From: Climacteris rufus
Taxonomy: Eukaryota > Chordata > Aves > Passeriformes > Climacteridae
Length of the DNA stretch: 64,000 bases
Direction of reading: 5' to 3'
Assembly (NCBI GenBank): GCA_013398175.1
Contig: VZRZ01006452.1
Span: 35,189-99,188, forward strand
The notes under the pieces: model-generated
Database searches by the model: none
Told to the model about the DNA's origin: nothing
The model's input: the letters and a program-made list of their open reading frames with translations, nothing else
Shown here: piece after piece, positions 37,401 to 48,497 of the stretch
How positions within the stretch are numbered: the stretch's first letter is position 1
Layout of the letters: every line of letters starts with the position of its first letter
Program-made: the position numbers and the translations under genes

Positions 37401-40400
37401 AGCTGCTGCAGGACCCTGTGCTGCTGTGGGGTGGTCCCTTGGGACTGTGAGATGTCTTGTCCATTTCCTGCTCGCATGGTTCCTGTGACAGACAACACTA
37501 CTGACATCCAGCTCTCAACGTCAGCCAGAGCTCTCCCTGGCACTTTAACATCTCAAGCTGACACTGTCTGTGAACTTCCCTTCCCAGTCTGACAACCAAG
37601 ACACCTGGGAGATACCAAGTTCACTTCTTCAAAAGGAATTCCAGGCCTGCAAATGAACCATTTCTCCCTGCAAGATGCTGGAAGCTTCCTCTGGTCTCAT
37701 GACGGCAGGCTGGGTTCCAGATTTCTGCTTTACCAACACTTAAGTTACACACTGCACCATCTCAAACCCCTAGCCTCAAAGCATACAGCTCTTGTATGCT
37801 TTCAACACAGATATATATTGTACTTTTTTCCCTAAGGAAAACAATTCCCATCAAACTCCCTTAAACACGACACCTGATGAATTTTGCCATTCAGTTGCTT
37901 TTGCAACCTTTTAAGAAACAGTTACTACCATAACTTTCTCTCTTGCACAATGTGTTCTATATTCCGAAGTGCCCAGAAATCATCTGTTCCTTGTCATAAA
38001 AGGGAAAGCTTTCCAGGTTGCATGTTATGTGGATTGCACCCAGTAAAAGGTGTTTACACCTGGGACACACACCCCAGTGGCCTTTTGATACTTTTCCAAG
38101 ACGAGCCCTTAAGCTACTCTTCCTTTTCTGTAGCAGACACATAACAGCATGAACTGCAATTAGGGTGTTCTAGGTATAAATGTCAACTATTAAATGAGTA
38201 TTGATCAGAGCCATAACTCCTTCTGAATGAAAGAAGAACAAGGATTTTTTAAAAACCCATTTCACTCAACTGAGTCTCCTCTTACCACTCCTGCTCCCAC
38301 AGTGACATGTGAAATCAATCTGTCAGTCATGAGAGAAGGGACACTTTCACATGGTTCCAGCCTACAAATACCACCAAGATAACATTGCTATCTCATTCCT
38401 TCTTCAGGCAGAGGAGAATATTTTTCCTACTACAAAAAGCCCCGTTTGTTACAGAAGGGGTCTATACTCTTTGTGAATTATTTGAAAGTCAAAACAAGTG
38501 TGAAATTCTCTGTCTGTAGCGTCAAGTTCATTCAAAATCAGTGTTAAGCACCGTGAAAAAACACCTTCACTTCTCAATAATCTGCACTTAGTCTTTGTGG
38601 CAACTCAAATTTACAACTCACAGATTAAGAATCTTTCAGAAATTATGAAGATTTGTTTTTTGGTATATAAAAAATCAGACATAAAACTGAGGTTTAAATG
38701 TTATCCCTCCTAGATCAAGAAGAAAAATAAAGGCACAGTTGCTTCTTTGTTTATTTTGCTCCAGCCTTAGACTCTAAGTTACCTTTTTGCCCATGATTAC
38801 CGAATTCCCCAGGAATCTGTACTTTGACAGGAGTTGCTGAGCTCTGGATCACCAGCACACTGGAAGTGGCAGTGCTTGAATTGGCCTTTGGTCTTTGTCG
38901 TGGTGCAATTGAGGTTTCTGTTGGTCCAACAGCATCTGTTATTCTGAAAGGGCAAATTTCCCCATATAAGACACTTGATGAAAAGGCAACTATTTCCTCT
39001 TCACATTAAACACAGTACATCTTCTCAATAGCTCAGTTATGTCTTCATGTGCTACTCTATTTCTGCATTGCACTTAAATGTCTTACAATTTGTTTCCTAA
39101 AACTCCAGTCCTGTGCTTGAGTCCACAATCCTGTGACTAGAAACATGATTACTGTTCTTAAAGACAAGAAATAACAAAAAGGAAAACCCTGTATGTTAGG
39201 CCTACTCAATTCTCCTTCTACTAATTTCTTATGGTTTTGTTTCTATTTTTTGCAAACAGAGCTAATAATCATAGATGACTACTCAAGTATGTGAGTCACA
39301 CATGTTGGTAGGTTCAAACCCAAGCAACTTCAATTAATAAGGAGTGAAAGTGTAAAGGATTCATCCAGCATTAGCATTAAGCACACACACATAGCATACC
39401 AGAAATCAAAAGTGTAAATAGGAATTTCCAGGATTTTGGGTTTGTTTTTACTAACAAGGACAAAAAAAAAAAAAAAAGGCATTTTTGTATTAAAATTTGA
39501 ATTTTTCAAAAACAAATAGCAAAACCTATTTACCTGCAAGATATTAGACTCAGTTTCTCTCCCTGGAGTCTCAAAGTAAAAAAAAAACAAAAACAAAGGA
39601 GTAGAATCCAAACAGACTTCAACCTCTTAGAAATGCAGTTTATCTAATGACTTCTGCTGAGGTAACATTTCATTTATTAACCAGCATATGAAAACAGGTT
39701 TTAGACAAACATGTAGCTTAAGAATATTAAGGTAAAGAAAAAAGTCACATCCTCTGCTCACCTTGCTTTTATTTGGCTTTTTCTAGCAGCTGCCTCACTA
39801 GCTGTCATGGGTTCAGGAAGAGTTGAAGGAACAGAAGAATTCTTGGGAAAAATAAATTTGAATAAATTAAAAAAATGAAACCCTGAAACAAAAAAAATCA
39901 TTACATTTTGAAGAGTTATACTTGGGCTTCAAGACCTCCATGTTACAAGGCTTCATGCAGAACTCACAGCTGTAGATGAAAAAGGTTCTATATTAACAGT
40001 ATCTCTATAATCTCTCAGTCTGTTGCAGAAGTAAAACAGAATGTGACTGGTCTGACTGTTTTGTCAACTATTTCACTTCACTTACTTCACTACCAACTAT
40101 TAACAATAAAGTGTAACATTTTCTCCAAATATTTTTGTGTGACTGTACAGAGAATGGCTTCATCCTCAAGCTCAAGAAGCAAATCAAAGTCCAATCTTTG
40201 GAGGAAACTGCTCTTAGCACACTCAACTCTTCCACCAGAACACAAATTCCAGAAAATCATGCAGCAACAAAGCTTTGATGGGCTTTTAACTTACCCTCAT
40301 CTCAGTCAAATGCCTGAATTAATCCCTCATCACCTAAACTATGTTTTACAGAGAACATGGCAGTTTTGGGAAAATGAGGAAAACAATCATCTCTAGTGAC

Positions 40401-43400
40401 AAATGCACATAACAAATGCAAATCTAAATTTGGTCACAAATAATAGAGATAATTAATTAAAGTACTTCAAGAGTTCCTGGTTTATTTTAGTCTGTGTTTC
40501 CAAAAGACAACACTCAAATTTACTGAGCACCTTCTTCTACAATGCTAAAGAAAAAAGGAATTCAAAGTGATCTCAGGAAATTCACCTGTCTGCCTCTGAA
40601 GACAGAGATCAGTAAAATTGATACCTGCTGCAAACTCAATTTTGAGATGGATTTTTCCTGATGCTTCTCTTGAGAACCACTTAATACTCAACATTAGCTA
40701 AGTGTCCTGAAAATCCATTGCACAGTAATTAATCTGTGAAGCAAGTCACCTTCGAAACCAAGTTCAGATCCCCATGGAAAGCAAGGGTAGGAATGCAGGC
40801 TACCCAAGCACTGCTCTGTTTGCTTTCCAATTCACTGGAATCCTGCCAAGAGACTAACAGAATTGCTAAGGATGATTAACAAAAAGGGTTTATGCAGAGC
40901 AAACATACATGCTCTTGACACTACTCCTATAAAATTAAGCCTTCTATTGTCAACAAGGTTAATATCTGTAGTATATTTCATATGAATTGCATTAAGAGAT
41001 TACTAATGGCTAAAATCCTAAGTCAGGTATTGGTGCAGCATCAATATAGTCCATGAAGCTATGCCCTTAAAATTAAAGAGCTATTTTGTTTACAGAGAGT
41101 TCACACTGTGTGTACATAAAACCAGCTCGACGTGTTCTCTGCTGTTTTACATCTAGGAGCCAGGTATATGACAAAATTGAAGTGATGTTCAGCCAATCTG
41201 ACATTTCTCAATGTATTATTCTATATAATACACTGAAAACACAGAAAAAATTCAAGAGTACTTACATTAATATTAGACACGGGACAATCCTTTTTGGCAA
41301 TTTTAAAGGCAAAGTAAGATACTTGAAAGATATCAGGTCTCTGCTCTTGATCTGGTTCAAGCATATATCCTGCAAAAATTGGTAACACTTATCACTGCTA
41401 AGCATCAAAAAGCCTGTTGAGACAGCATGCTACCACCAGCAAGGAGAAATTCAGCAGCTCCACTAAACCAGCTTACCACCAAAAGAGTCATTTGCACTGT
41501 TATCTTGGGTTTGGGAGACTATTTTTAATATTTTTTTGTCAAGCCAAATAGTTTATAGGGTCAAAAACAATTGGAGAGCATGTATGCTGTTTGATATCCT
41601 GACACTCAGCTATTCAAAAGGGAGCTACACTGAAGTAGGAATAGTAACTGCAGAGAGAATCAATGCAAAACCACCTCACAGTGGTTTTTCTAGGGTCAAT
41701 ACAAAATTCAGTGTAGCTAAAAGAAGATTGACAGATCTTACTGCATCATGCTAAGGTTTATCACCTTTTGTCTGCAGGTTTTGGTGACAGTAAACAATAA
41801 ATATAGTTTCTTAATTAAAAGGACTTTTCCCTGACCAGGCACACACAATTCCTGATGTCCCTTTCAAACACTTGCTTTCCAAATTAGGCTGGGTGTTTTT
41901 CCAACAAAAAGTTACTTGTATCATTACCAATATAATACAGTATACATAACCAGGTAATTTGGCCTAGATAACCAGAGAAACCAAACAAACAATAAAATGC
42001 ACTTTCTAAAAATCCTAAGCCTCTAAAAATCTGTTCTGCTATGAAGTAAATGAGGAACCTATGAAAATACAACTTCTTGCTTTTGATGAGCAAAGTGAAC
42101 TACACTTGCACAACTGTTCACTAATACAGCCAACCTTACACATCATTTTGCAAAAAATCCTCAATAGGTTGAAAACCAATTTTAGACAGATATTACAGTT
42201 TTACACAAAGCCCTTATTTCATGTCCTGTACAGCTGACTGCAAGTTTCATTTTTAATACATTTTACAAAATAACAGATTCCAGCTCTCAGTGGCAGCACC
42301 ATGACATGCAAGCAGAACACTCCGTGAAATGACTCCTGCCACTCGATTCTGAAATGTTAAATTCATGGGGTGGAGCGTGTGCAGCTTGTTGCTTCCCACT
42401 CCTTGCCCTGTAAAAGAGCAGAGATGGAGCCACAGTCCCTGAAATACCTTTTACGACCAAGTGCAGCTTTTTATGGCTTCCATTCCAAAAGAAAAGAAGT
42501 CTACATGAGGACATTCTGCCCCACCCACATATATTCCATGTCACTATTGCTCATCTTGGCACAGCATTCATTGAATTAAAAAAATCTGCATTCATACTTA
42601 GGAGAAAGGATTAAAACTCATACTGTTCAAAAAAAAAAAGTAACACTGTGACAGAGAAAGTACTTAAGTAATTTGAAAATTGATCCCATTTTGTCAGTTA
42701 TTAAGTACTGGCACAAGGCAAATGCTTACCATCATAACTGCTGTTTCTCAGTTATGAATGTGCACTCAAAAGAGTGGTTTGGATTTGTTATTGCCTATTA
42801 TATAAAAGCATAAACTGTGTGGTCAACATGTTCATAACTGAAAGCTGTAAGAGCTCCTACTCAAAGTGTTTGAATTTTTCATATTCTGTCTGTCTCACTC
42901 TTTCAAGTGAAGATGCTCTCAGCGGAACACAAAGACAACTGAAAATACTGATGACTACCGTAAATACTAGCTCCTGCATCTCTGTGCCTGGTAACAGATT
43001 AATCACAAGCCTCAGAGCTGCTTCTTGTCCAAAATTTTCCTTCATCCACTTTGTGCTTTCAAACTTTAGCCACAGTTCATGTCTGACACGTGGGGTTGCA
43101 TAAAGCTTTCCAGATTTTTGTTCTGGTATAAATCATGCAAGTACTATGAAATTCTCCCCAGTGCAATTAGTCTCAGCACACTGATGTTGCTATGGCTAAA
43201 CCTGCACTTCAAATTCATCTTAGCACAACTGTCAACTTGGATAGAAAACACTATCAACAGTCTGACATTCCACAGAAAATACACACTTAAGAGCAAAAAG
43301 GAACTATAAACACATAGAGATAAATAATAAATAAAAGCTACTTTCTGCATTCCCCCTATGTTGCCTTACTCTTTGCTGCTGAAAATTGCTATCCCCTGGT

Positions 43401-46400
43401 AGCTAGTTTTCAAGGTTATTGTTCTGTAAATATAGCCATGTTATTCTAACTCTATCTTATCATATACATTCCTTTCTCATGGACACAGACCCTTGATGGA
43501 CATTTCCTTTGACCACTGTAGTTAAGGGAGGAAGAACTGATTTCCTCCAATGACTAGTGATTTCCAAAAGGGTATATAAAATAAAGAAGGTGGGTCTTGT
43601 GCCCCCTTCCTTCCTTTCCTTTGAACCTGAACACAGCTGTCTCTGGCTCTTCTTTCTGCGCCGTCAGCATCACCTCTATTCCTTTGTGATTTATGGGCAC
43701 CTCAGGAAAGAAAAAATCCTTGAGAAACCAAAAGGTTCCTTGAACTTCCACAATGCTCTTCAGGAGTTGAGAGGCACAACTGAATGTGGCAGGTCTTTAC
43801 CCTGACTGTGTTCAGGAGGACGTGCTGTGCTCCCTGGGCTTTCTGAGATGCCAGAATGGCTGCAGTGCCCCTGTACTTACTGATCAAGCAGTGCACGCTG
43901 TGCGAGTAGCGCGAGTTGTCCGGGATAGTAAAGCTCCCGTCGCAAATGGCAACCTGGCTTTCTCCAAAGGGAAGGGAAAAGAAACACAGCTTATACAGCA
44001 AGCAGCCAAGGGCCTGGAAGAGACAAACATGGGCACTGTGAGGGGATGAGAGCAAGCCCCACACATAACAGAGCAGCACCAGAGATGAAGTGCAGCCTGG
44101 CCACAGGGGATGCTCATGCGTTGTGCAGAGCTGCATATGGAACACACGGATGTGACAAGCTCGGATCAAAAGCAGCTTGAACAACACTTGCTTTTCCACT
44201 GATTTCTGTAGTGGATGAACTACAAAACCAGAGCATACCAAAAGCTGCATTCTCTGTCATATGACCCAAGGATACCACTACCCATTACACTAAATTTTGT
44301 ATTTATTTTCTTCTCTGCACATCAACTAATAAAAAACACCTTTCTTGATAATTCTGACAACAGGTTTCCAGGAGAAATCACTGGGGACTATCAAGCAGAA
44401 ACTAGAGTCAACAAAAGAAAAGTTCTAAATCACATCCCACTTCCTTCAAATTAAAAATAAACCAAAAACGTGGCATTCATTTTATTTACAGAAAATAGAA
44501 CTACCCAAGATATCTCTACTGTTCTATGTTCTGTAGTTGCCCAATGTATTTCATTTGCCAAGAATCCATTTTTCAGTCAGTCAATGCTGGTTTTAATTCC
44601 CTCTCCTTACTCAGCATGTCATACTACCTGATTTTTTGCTTACCCAGATATCTGCCTTGGTAGTAATTGGTTTTCCTCCATACAGATTGATCATCTCAGG
44701 AGCTCTGTATGAGAGTGTTGTGTACCTAGAAACATAAAATAGAGAGGACATGGCTGAAAACCTTCCCTCAGAACACAAAGGGTGTTCTCCCTGCCTACCA
44801 TGCACACACCACTCACACAAGTTTCAGACATGGGCCTGGCATTGTCTCGCATTATGCAAGTTCTGACTGCATTTGCAGCATCACAAATAAGATCTGGAGC
44901 AGCAATATCAACTACTATTAAGTCACCTAGCATTTGCTTTTAGTGTTATTCCTCCAATAGCATGTACTTTTGCCAGAGTGACTGTGCATAAGCAGCCAGT
45001 CATTTGGAAGGTGTAACTGCAGAGCCCTACAAGAGCTCTCCCCACCTCACACTGAAACATTCAGAACACAGATACCAGAAAACAAACACCTCAAAATAAC
45101 TGCTAAAATGGTAGTTCAGTTATTTCACAGCTGGAAAAAACAGGTGTCGCTTCATGACTTGAAAACAAGCAGCCTGTATTTACTCCTCTGCAGTAGTGAG
45201 CCTAAAGGGGCAAAACCAAAGTAATACATGTTTTCAAGAGTGTGTGTAAGAAAAGTTGGAATATTTTTCTGATCAGTCTTAGGAGGAAGATGGCCCATAC
45301 TCTGTAAATGAGACTCCCCACAAATCCCTTCCAATGCTTATTGACATCAGTTCTTGTTATTTTAGCAAGTGTTTGCTTACCACTATTAAACCAGCACAAA
45401 TTAAAAATATCCAACTCCTAAAATGGCCAGTAGCCAGACACATATTTTTGAACAATTTAATTTCACAACAGCATGCTTTCTTCCAACAGTTTTATTTTTG
45501 AGAATCTCAGTTCTGAAAAGCAATCTGTGAATAAATGGAAGAAATCTTATCAAATAGTTCCACCCTTTTACTACATTTATGCCAGAATTAATGCAAGACC
45601 CACCATTAATTTCAATTCATTAGTGATACATGCACACTACACTATAATACATGGGGTTTTCTGGCAGCACAGTCATTGCTTATGACAGGTCACCTGAAAG
45701 CAAACTTACTTTTTAATTTCTTCTTCAACCATATTAACTCCATCTTTTTGAGGGTTCAGGTATTTGTTAGTGGCACTGCCAAAATCACATAGAACATAGT
45801 TCCCATTATCATTTAACAATAGATTCTCCACCTTGAAAGGAAATCAACACACAAAAAGTAGGTTAAAATAACAGCATTCATTTCCAAGTTAAGTGTTACT
45901 ACACATTCTCACACAAACAGGAAGGTTTCAGAAACACGAACTGAAACTTAGTTTTAGCAGTAAGTGATGTCCTATGGTTTAGTCTCTGTTTACAGCTCCA
46001 TCAACAGCAAGTTCCCAACTAGAAGTCTGTCTTGGAGAAACCTCTCCTGTATCCTCAATCCTTTCCAAGCAGATCACTGATTTTAACCCAGATTTCATTT
46101 CCATGAAGCTCCTACCTTCAGATCCCGGTGAACTATAGGGGTTTTGCACTGATGCAACCGGGCAACAGCTTCACAGGTGTCACAAAATATTCTCATGACT
46201 TCTGACTCGGTGAAGCCTGTCTGCAGGCGCTGGTTCATCTGGTTCACAACCTGCCCAGCTAAAAAAAAACAGGAGAAATTTCTGTCAAGTAATTCCTATC
46301 AGGTACAGAAGACTACCTTATATGCTTTAAGTCCACAAGTATGATGCAAGAAAGTTTTCCAGTTACTGTATTTGAACAACACAAACCTGGTTTTCCAACT

Positions 46401-48497
46401 GTGCAGCCTTGTATCACTCTAAACAGCTACATTACTGGCTCAAATGAAAACAATTCAGTCTCTGTGACTGAAACGTGCCTGAAGCCAACTGCTGCAAACA
46501 CAGAAAAGCATCCATCACAACAAGATGTTACCTCAAAAGTGGCTCTTGCATTGGGATCCATAACCCAAACCCTGTCAGTCAACTGAGTTCATTTTTAATA
46601 CATTCTCTAGACAGCCTCTCTGTCTTTCTGGGAGACAAAGGAGGGAAGGAGGAAAAAAAAAAAAGAGCTGTGAACCCAGCCTCCAAGGAAAAAGACCTCC
46701 CTTTTCCTTTTCTTAGCTTTCTTTCTAAGATTGGGAATCAACACTTGCCTGGTTTTTGCAGTACTTTTACCAGACAATACTAGGCTCTTCCTAGCACAAT
46801 GCTCACTGCACACTGCTTCATAGCAGGAGTCAGTATCTGCAGCAGGGCCTTGGTGGGCATTCCTTCAAACAAGGATGCTTTGAACACAGAAAGCCTCACA
46901 CTGTCACACGATCTGACATCTGACATCCACATGGCCATTTACCAGGATTATTAGGGAAAGAGTACTATGAACAGAAGTCAGCAGTGAGTGAGCTGCCACA
47001 AAGGTACAGAAATTCACCCATACAAGCAGGGCAAAGGGCCAAAAATGTGGCCATTAGTTTTCAAGTTCTCCTTAATCCCTTCCCCAAAATGTCCATTAAG
47101 GTTGTCTGTGGCTCCTTATGATACAGATTGCCAAAGCTGTAACACTTACTGCTTCTACTGCAAGTATAACCCACATGCACCTCAGCTTCAAGTATTCTTT
47201 GAGCAGTACAGACCACAGGATGGCTTCTTTCTAGGCTCAAAGTACTAACTTTGTACTTGCAGCACTCGTTCCAGTATTTGAGTTTATTATTTGACTTGAG
47301 TTACCACTACCTCATACTATGAGGCCAGTACCCAGTCACCTAGATTTTAGACAAACTTCTCAAGTTAAACTCAATGGCAAGTTTATTCCATGCTTATGTG
47401 ATGAGAGGGGAAAACAACACCCCAAAACAGACACTACCTGATTTACATACTGCTTAAAACAAAGTTACATTGTAAAGCAAGAACATGGGGCTAACATTTT
47501 TTTGGACAGCACTATCAACCTTAAATTTACTACGCCCATTTGTAGCAAATCACCTGTCAGGTAAAGCATCTTCAATGCTGTTATCTAAAAAACAATAGCA
47601 GAGGAGAAGCGTGGTGAAAATTCACCGATTTCTGTTATCAAGTTATGTTCCAGCTATGCTGATTAGCACCAACAGCAGAACAGAACAACTGCACTTCATA
47701 CTCAGAGAGCTAATTTCTGTGCTCATAGCCACGTTTAATTACAAAGCCATGTGAAACCCAGTTTCACATTTTGCTCAGTGCCTAAGCAGCAATGCCAACA
47801 GTAAAAGCGACAAGAGCTACTTGGACTCCAGCTATGACACAGACATGTTAACCTCTTCAATTAAGGGAACAGTGTTAAGTAAAATCACAGGTGATAGCAA
47901 AACCATTTTCCTCTCCTTTCCTCTGGAAAGCTAGGAGCTGACTCTTACCTCGGCAGTACTCCATGAGGATGAGCACCTCCCAAACGTTATCACTTATCGA
48001 GTTGACAGCACAGTCCAAATAGCTCACAATGTTCTTGTGCCCAGATAACTCTTTCTGAAAAACAAAATGCACATTACACTTTAGTACCGAGAAAATTAAG
48101 ATAGACAATTTCAGTTGCTACTGCAGCACGGGAAGAAATTCCTTTTGCTTGGGAACCAGATGTACTGACCAAAGTGGCTGTGATACCAAATACATATTTT
48201 AATAATTCCTTTAGAAATTAATGATGCACCAACCCTAGAGCCAGCACCAATTTATGAAAGTAATGGTGGAAAATCAGGACCACGAGATCAAGAGTTGTCT
48301 AGAAACACTGGAAAGGCACTGGGTGTGTGTACACCAGGAAATAATGCATTCTCCAGCGAGAGTTAATGTCCTGCTTACCATAATAGTGATTTCTCTCTTG
48401 CACACGTTGAGGTCCGGCACGCTGTTCACACACATCCGTTTCAGCGCGCAGCGGGTCCCGCTGTGGGTGCGCACCAGAAACACGGTGGAGAAGCCAC
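21000..48497 (-). CDS. BMP2K: BMP2K (BIKE), BMP2-inducible protein kinase, exons 2-16 (5' exon not in window)
   Basis: Fifteen exons join in frame into 1064 residues, and every split codon rejoins correctly. BMP2K is a NAK-family Ser/Thr kinase, related to AAK1 and GAK, that acts with AP-2 and clathrin. Kinase motifs, numbered from the first residue in the window: the end of the glycine loop GGFSTVF (1-7), the ATP-site Lys20 in ALKRM, catalytic HRDLK (119-123), DFG (139-141), and YTTLSYRAPEM in the activation segment. A Gln-rich region spans exons 11-13. NPFGEDNF in exon 14 and eight DxFGxxPF-type endocytic motifs in exons 15-16 follow. An acidic stretch (EEEEEQEDEE, EEEVEEEEEEK) lies early in exon 16. 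The protein ends LDPFGAAPFPSKQ. Choosing BMP2K over AAK1 rests on this C terminus and on the PAQR3 neighbour. Exon 1 was not found and probably lies past 64000. Intron 15 uses a GC donor. Confidence 0.96.
22433..31714 (-). other. BMP2K: BMP2K intron 15, GC-AG
   Basis: A 9.3-kb intron with donor G|GCAAGT at 31714 and a normal AG acceptor at 22434-22433. The interior has no recognised gene, exon or clear interspersed repeat. Its many short reading frames are chance. A short imperfect duplication (AGGTTACAAAAYCCAAG) lies at 27820-27870. Confidence 0.85.
31715..31828 (-). CDS. BMP2K: BMP2K exon 15
   Basis: Begins after TTTTTTACAG with AC completing Asn550. It encodes RLVDRRASSDKN and then EDPFGSVPF, the first DxFGxxPF motif. 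It ends HQG at a GC donor (CAAG|GCAAGT). Reading on would add only KLHL before a stop. Confidence 0.93.
31829..34878 (-). other. BMP2K: BMP2K intron 14, with a short-isoform 3' end
   Basis: The first 38 intronic bases continue the exon 14 frame to a stop at 34843-34841, and AATAAA on the minus strand follows at 34355-34350. The rest has no recognised gene or repeat. Confidence 0.6.
34350..34355 (-). terminator. BMP2K: candidate polyadenylation signal for short BMP2K
   Basis: AATAAA on the minus strand, about 490 bases after the read-through stop at 34841. This spacing suits a compact 3' UTR for the short isoform. Confidence 0.45.
34841..35036 (-). CDS. BMP2K: BMP2K exon 14 extended form (short-isoform C terminus)
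   Basis: If the exon 14 donor is ignored, the frame continues for twelve codons (SKGRLKAYFASQ) to TAA. As I recall it, the short human BMP2K isoform ends with a nearly identical twelve-residue tail, which would make this a conserved alternative end. That isoform keeps the kinase and NPF regions but loses all the DxFGxxPF motifs. Confidence 0.65.
34879..35036 (-). CDS. BMP2K: BMP2K exon 14
   Basis: Begins after CTTTACAG and completes Arg497. It contains SNPPDMSGWNPFGEDNFSKL and TEEELLDREFDMLRS, and ends TCAA before GTAAGG. The NPF and DNF motifs fit binding to endocytic adaptors. Confidence 0.96.
35210..35615 (-). mobile_element. probable LTR-like interspersed repeat in intron 13
   Basis: Read on the minus strand, this block resembles an avian retroviral LTR. 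It starts near TGTGTAACTCTG, has pyrimidine-rich C runs, CCCCAATATGCCAATGTACC, then an ATAAATATAAATATAAC stretch and a TG/CA-type end near GGCATCA. I could not find a clean target-site duplication or matching inverted ends, so the boundaries are approximate and the family is unassigned. Confidence 0.35.
35851..36032 (-). CDS. BMP2K: BMP2K exon 13
   Basis: Begins VQQYQQALLQQQML after TTTCCCCAG and ends PYPTN plus two bases of Arg497 before GTGAGA. It is the C-terminal part of the Gln-rich region and contains SPEYITSPQDFAPAL. Confidence 0.96.
36217..36279. repeat. 63-bp intronic duplicate, copy A
   Basis: Matches 37064-37126 with three mismatches in 63 bases, in direct orientation. It lies in BMP2K intron 12. 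Confidence 0.85.
36617..36712 (-). CDS. BMP2K: BMP2K exon 12
   Basis: Thirty-two whole codons, YHQAVHQQMVQQQLLL to AQAQYPAM, between TTTCCAG and GTATGT. It is Gln-rich and corresponds to the middle of the family's Q-rich linker. Confidence 0.95.
37064..37126. repeat. 63-bp intronic duplicate, copy B
   Basis: Direct copy of 36217-36279 (60 of 63 identical), 847 bp away in BMP2K intron 11. The exon between the two copies is not itself duplicated. Confidence 0.85.
37322..37482 (-). CDS. BMP2K: BMP2K exon 11
   Basis: Begins after TCTGTCACAG and completes Gly351. It encodes HRVLQQLQQGDWRLQQLHHL then QHQPAMQDAYIQQ before GTACAG. In the human protein this exon carries a very long Gln/His run. Here only scattered Q and H remain. 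Confidence 0.95.
38783..38943 (-). CDS. BMP2K: BMP2K exon 10
   Basis: Begins after CCCTTTCAG and completes Arg297. It encodes ITDAVGPTETSIAPRQRPKA to PGEFGNHGQK, ending before GTAACT. The TETSIAPRQRPKA block is shared with AAK1 and is a strong family marker. Confidence 0.96.
39762..39841 (-). CDS. BMP2K: BMP2K exon 9
   Basis: Begins after TTTTTCCCAAG and encodes NSSVPSTLPEPMTASEAAAR plus KSQIKA and part of Arg297 before GTGAGC. This is the conserved segment just past the kinase domain. Confidence 0.94.
41266..41369 (-). CDS. BMP2K: BMP2K exon 8
   Basis: Begins after TTTTTGCAG and completes Arg236. It encodes YMLEPDQEQRPDIFQVSYFA and then FKIAKKDCPVSNIN before GTAAGT. It is the end of the kinase domain; RP in QEQRPDIFQ is the conserved subdomain XI arginine. 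Confidence 0.96.
41370..43880 (-). other. BMP2K: BMP2K intron 7
   Basis: A 2.5-kb AT-rich intron with no recognised gene or repeat. It holds a short A run near 42629. Frames here do not resemble known proteins. Confidence 0.8.
43881..44013 (-). CDS. BMP2K: BMP2K exon 7
   Basis: Begins ALGCLLYKLCFFSLPFGESQ after GTCTCTTCCAG. It continues VAICDGSFTIPDNSRYSHSV and ends HCLI plus one base before GTAAGT. It is kinase subdomains IX-X and has unusually CpG-rich codons for this region. Confidence 0.97.
44644..44725 (-). CDS. BMP2K: BMP2K exon 6
   Basis: Begins after TTTCTAG, completes Lys164 and encodes YTTLSYRAPEMINLYGGKPI then TTKADIW before GTAAGC. It carries the activation-segment end and the APE motif. 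Confidence 0.97.
45710..45831 (-). CDS. BMP2K: BMP2K exon 5
   Basis: Begins VENLLLNDNGNYVLCDFGSA after CCTTTCAAG and ends VNMVEEEIKK (last codon split) before GTAAGT. It contains the magnesium-binding DFG (139-141). Confidence 0.97.
46116..46258 (-). CDS. BMP2K: BMP2K exon 4
   Basis: Begins after TTTTTTTTTAG, completes Ala76 and encodes GQVVNQMNQRLQTGFTESEV through EAVARLHQCKTPIVHRDLK before GTAGGA. HRDLK is the catalytic loop. Confidence 0.97.
46259..47948 (-). other. BMP2K: BMP2K intron 3
   Basis: A 1.7-kb intron with no recognised gene or mobile element. A short A-rich run near 46656-46667 is the only simple-sequence feature. Confidence 0.8.
47949..48054 (-). CDS. BMP2K: BMP2K exon 3
   Basis: Begins KELSGHKNIVSYLDCAVNSI after GTTTTTCAG and ends VLILMEYCR plus one base before GTAAGA. 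It spans the C-helix end through the hinge (MEYC). Confidence 0.97.
48379..48497 (-). CDS. BMP2K: BMP2K exon 2
   Basis: Begins after TGTTCTGCAG with GT completing a Gly codon. It encodes GGFSTVFLVRTHSGTRCALK then RMCVNSVPDLNVCKREITIM before GTAAGC. It carries most of the glycine loop and the ATP-site lysine. Exon 1 must end in a single G. Confidence 0.97.

Noticed and set aside
39310..39325. tRNA-like B box (GGTTCAAACCC)
   Set aside because: No A box or cloverleaf arms at suitable spacing.
21000..48497. AAK1 instead of BMP2K
   Set aside because: The kinase and TETSIAPRQRPKA blocks are shared, but the DxFGxxPF-rich tail ending in AAPFPSKQ and the tail-to-tail PAQR3 neighbour fit BMP2K.
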